Shown here: piece after piece, positions 5,269 to 5,919 of the stretch
Numbering within the stretch: position 1 is the first letter of the stretch
How the letters are laid out: every line of letters begins with the position of its first letter
Assembly (NCBI GenBank): GCA_949739095.1
Contig: CATIYX010000067.1
Coordinates: 1 to 5,919, forward strand
Direction of reading: 5' to 3'
Length of the DNA: 5,919 nt
DNA from: an uncultured Clostridia bacterium
GTDB taxonomy: Bacteria > Bacillota > Clostridia > RUG12999
Translations under genes and position numbers: made by a program
The notes under the pieces: model-generated
What the model was told of the DNA's origin: nothing
What the model saw: the letters and a program-made list of their open reading frames with translations, nothing else
Database searches by the model: none

Positions 5269-5754
5269 ATGCTGAAACATAACCCCAAGCCAGAATTCGC
5301 CCAGGAACCGGAAGAACACTACTTGCTTGAAAGGATTGAACTGCCCTCTGTCCCCCTGACCCTTTCTTATTATATAACCGTCAACACCAGCTATAGCGCT
5401 ACAAATATTTCTGTTCCGGAATATGGAATTGAAATTCAACAAAAACAGCCGCCGGACAGCACCATTGCACAGCGTTTTGCGCTCTGCATCAGTCCTGACC
5501 AAGATACGGTAGAAGAACTCCTGCATTTTATGGCGCTGCACACAGTGACGCCATTACAGCTTCAATTCGTTTTGGAAGATATCTGGCTGGAAACCGACCA
5601 GCCGCATGTTCCGCCGGTCGTCCTAACGGTGGAGGAACAACGTTTGCTTAGCGACGCACAGCGCAAAAGATTGCCGCTGCTCTCCAGCGACTTACAAAAA
5701 CTGGAACAACAGGAAGCGCGTTTTTTGTCGGATAATGTCTGTTTTTATCTATGA
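5269..5754 (+). CDS. Probable DUF6514 family protein
   Basis: A 161-residue predicted soluble protein with no signal peptide or membrane segment. The middle resembles the DUF6514 pattern known mainly from Clostridia: an aromatic strand (SYYITV, 33-38), EYGIEI (51-56), a segment ending in an aspartate-rich turn before a helix (ISPDQDTVEELLHFM, 74-88) and VTPLQLQFVLEDIW (93-106). The C-terminal third (about 120-155) is helical, charged and glutamine-rich. It is longer than the conserved core, with extensions at both ends. The ATG at 5269 is chosen because it is the first in-frame start after the predicted transcription start and has AAGGGAG ten bases upstream. It is monocistronic in this window. 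Function is unknown for the family; coding status is secure and the family name is moderate. Confidence 0.7.
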   Translation: MLKHNPKPEFAQEPEEHYLLERIELPSVPLTLSYYITVNTSYSATNISVPEYGIEIQQKQPPDSTIAQRFALCISPDQDTVEELLHFMALHTVTPLQLQFVLEDIWLETDQPHVPPVVLTVEEQRLLSDAQRKRLPLLSSDLQKLEQQEARFLSDNVCFYL

Positions 5755-5764
5755 CATCTTGTCA
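5752..5764. promoter_or_regulatory. TGACA-N3-TGTCA operator-like palindrome
   Basis: The palindrome TGACATCTTGTCA includes the stop codon of the preceding gene and the -35 box of the next promoter. A dimeric repressor here would block that promoter. The regulator is unknown and chance occurrence is possible. Confidence 0.3.
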
Positions 5765-5787
5765 AAATTTTCTAATCATGCTATAAT
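5759..5787 (+). promoter_or_regulatory. Extended -10 sigma-A promoter at the right end
   Basis: TTGTCA (5759-5764), a 17-bp spacer and TATAAT (5782-5787), with TG one base before the -10, form a strong plus-strand promoter. Transcription would begin near 5794. No coding start follows within the window. Confidence 0.78.
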
Positions 5788-5793
5788 AAGCGC

Positions 5794-5919
5794 ACGGCGT
5801 TTTTGTGCAATTAGCTTTTATTTTTGCTAAACAGACGGCGGTGGTGTGGACCCGGCGTCGAACCACAAAAACGCTTATTACTTTATTTTACTTAATCTTG
5901 TAGTCACTCCGCCATCCCC
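5794..5919 (+). ncRNA. Candidate structured RNA or leader, partial at the window edge
   Basis: The predicted transcript folds into a closed multi-helix unit. The outer helix is GCGTTTTTGTG (5797-5807) with CACAAAAACGC (5864-5874). Inside are a hairpin TTAGC/GCTAA (5811-5815 with 5826-5830) and a hairpin GTGGT-GAC/GTC-ACCAC (5841-5851 with 5857-5866), which competes with the outer helix for three bases. At DNA level AATAAGCG (5785-5792) can also pair with CGCTTATT (5872-5879). No known riboswitch, tRNA, tmRNA, SRP or 6S signature was recognised. An AT-rich tail follows and no terminator is seen before the edge. It could be a free RNA, the leader of an off-window gene, or a small palindromic element. 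Confidence 0.4.

Noticed and set aside
5836..5866. Minus-strand GGTTCGA followed by CCACACCACC, resembling a tRNA or tmRNA T-arm and 3' end
   Set aside because: The bases flanking TTCGA do not form a T stem, and no acceptor partner or anticodon arm is found.

Overview
The window looks like chromosome from a spore-forming Firmicute of the class Clostridia, possibly an Oscillospiraceae-type gut organism. This rests on strong AGGAGG-type ribosome sites, consensus sigma-A promoters, a TPP riboswitch, Clostridia-typical small families (DUF1540, probable DUF6514) and moderate G+C. No mobile element gene, CRISPR array, tRNA or rRNA was recognised.

Positions 1-387 have no protein gene. A TPP riboswitch on the minus strand (11-114) reads off the left edge into an unseen, probably thiamine-related gene. 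Between it and the next gene lies a hairpin-rich non-coding stretch (about 134-362). It is headed by an exact TTGACA-17-TATAAT promoter buried in the last codons of that gene, so it may be a structured RNA or a long leader.

Positions 388-3196 hold the main unit: three minus-strand genes joined by ATGA overlaps. They encode an MGDG-synthase-type glycosyltransferase, a membrane-anchored NodB-type polysaccharide deacetylase and an MprF-flippase-like (UPF0104) membrane protein. Content and order match the hexSDF operon of Clostridioides difficile. There HexS adds an N-acetylhexosamine to a glycolipid, HexD deacetylates it, and HexF is thought to flip the resulting cationic aminoglycolipid, giving daptomycin and bacitracin resistance. 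A sigma-A-like promoter (3290-3318) and a 14-bp palindrome in the leader may control it; no hexRK-like regulator is visible here.

Positions 3328-3601 hold a 54-codon, cysteine-rich DUF1540 gene on the plus strand. It lies behind a promoter resembling the forespore sigma-F consensus and ends at a strong bidirectional terminator.

Positions 3699-4568 encode, on the minus strand, a probable GNAT-like acyltransferase-domain protein (DUF5596-type) behind an exact consensus promoter with a direct repeat just upstream. Upstream of that is a small two-helix membrane protein (4696-4950, minus). A divergent promoter region (4951-5268) separates it from a probable DUF6514 gene (5269-5754, plus). The right end (5755-5919) has an extended -10 promoter followed by a strongly foldable sequence, read as a candidate RNA or leader running off the window.
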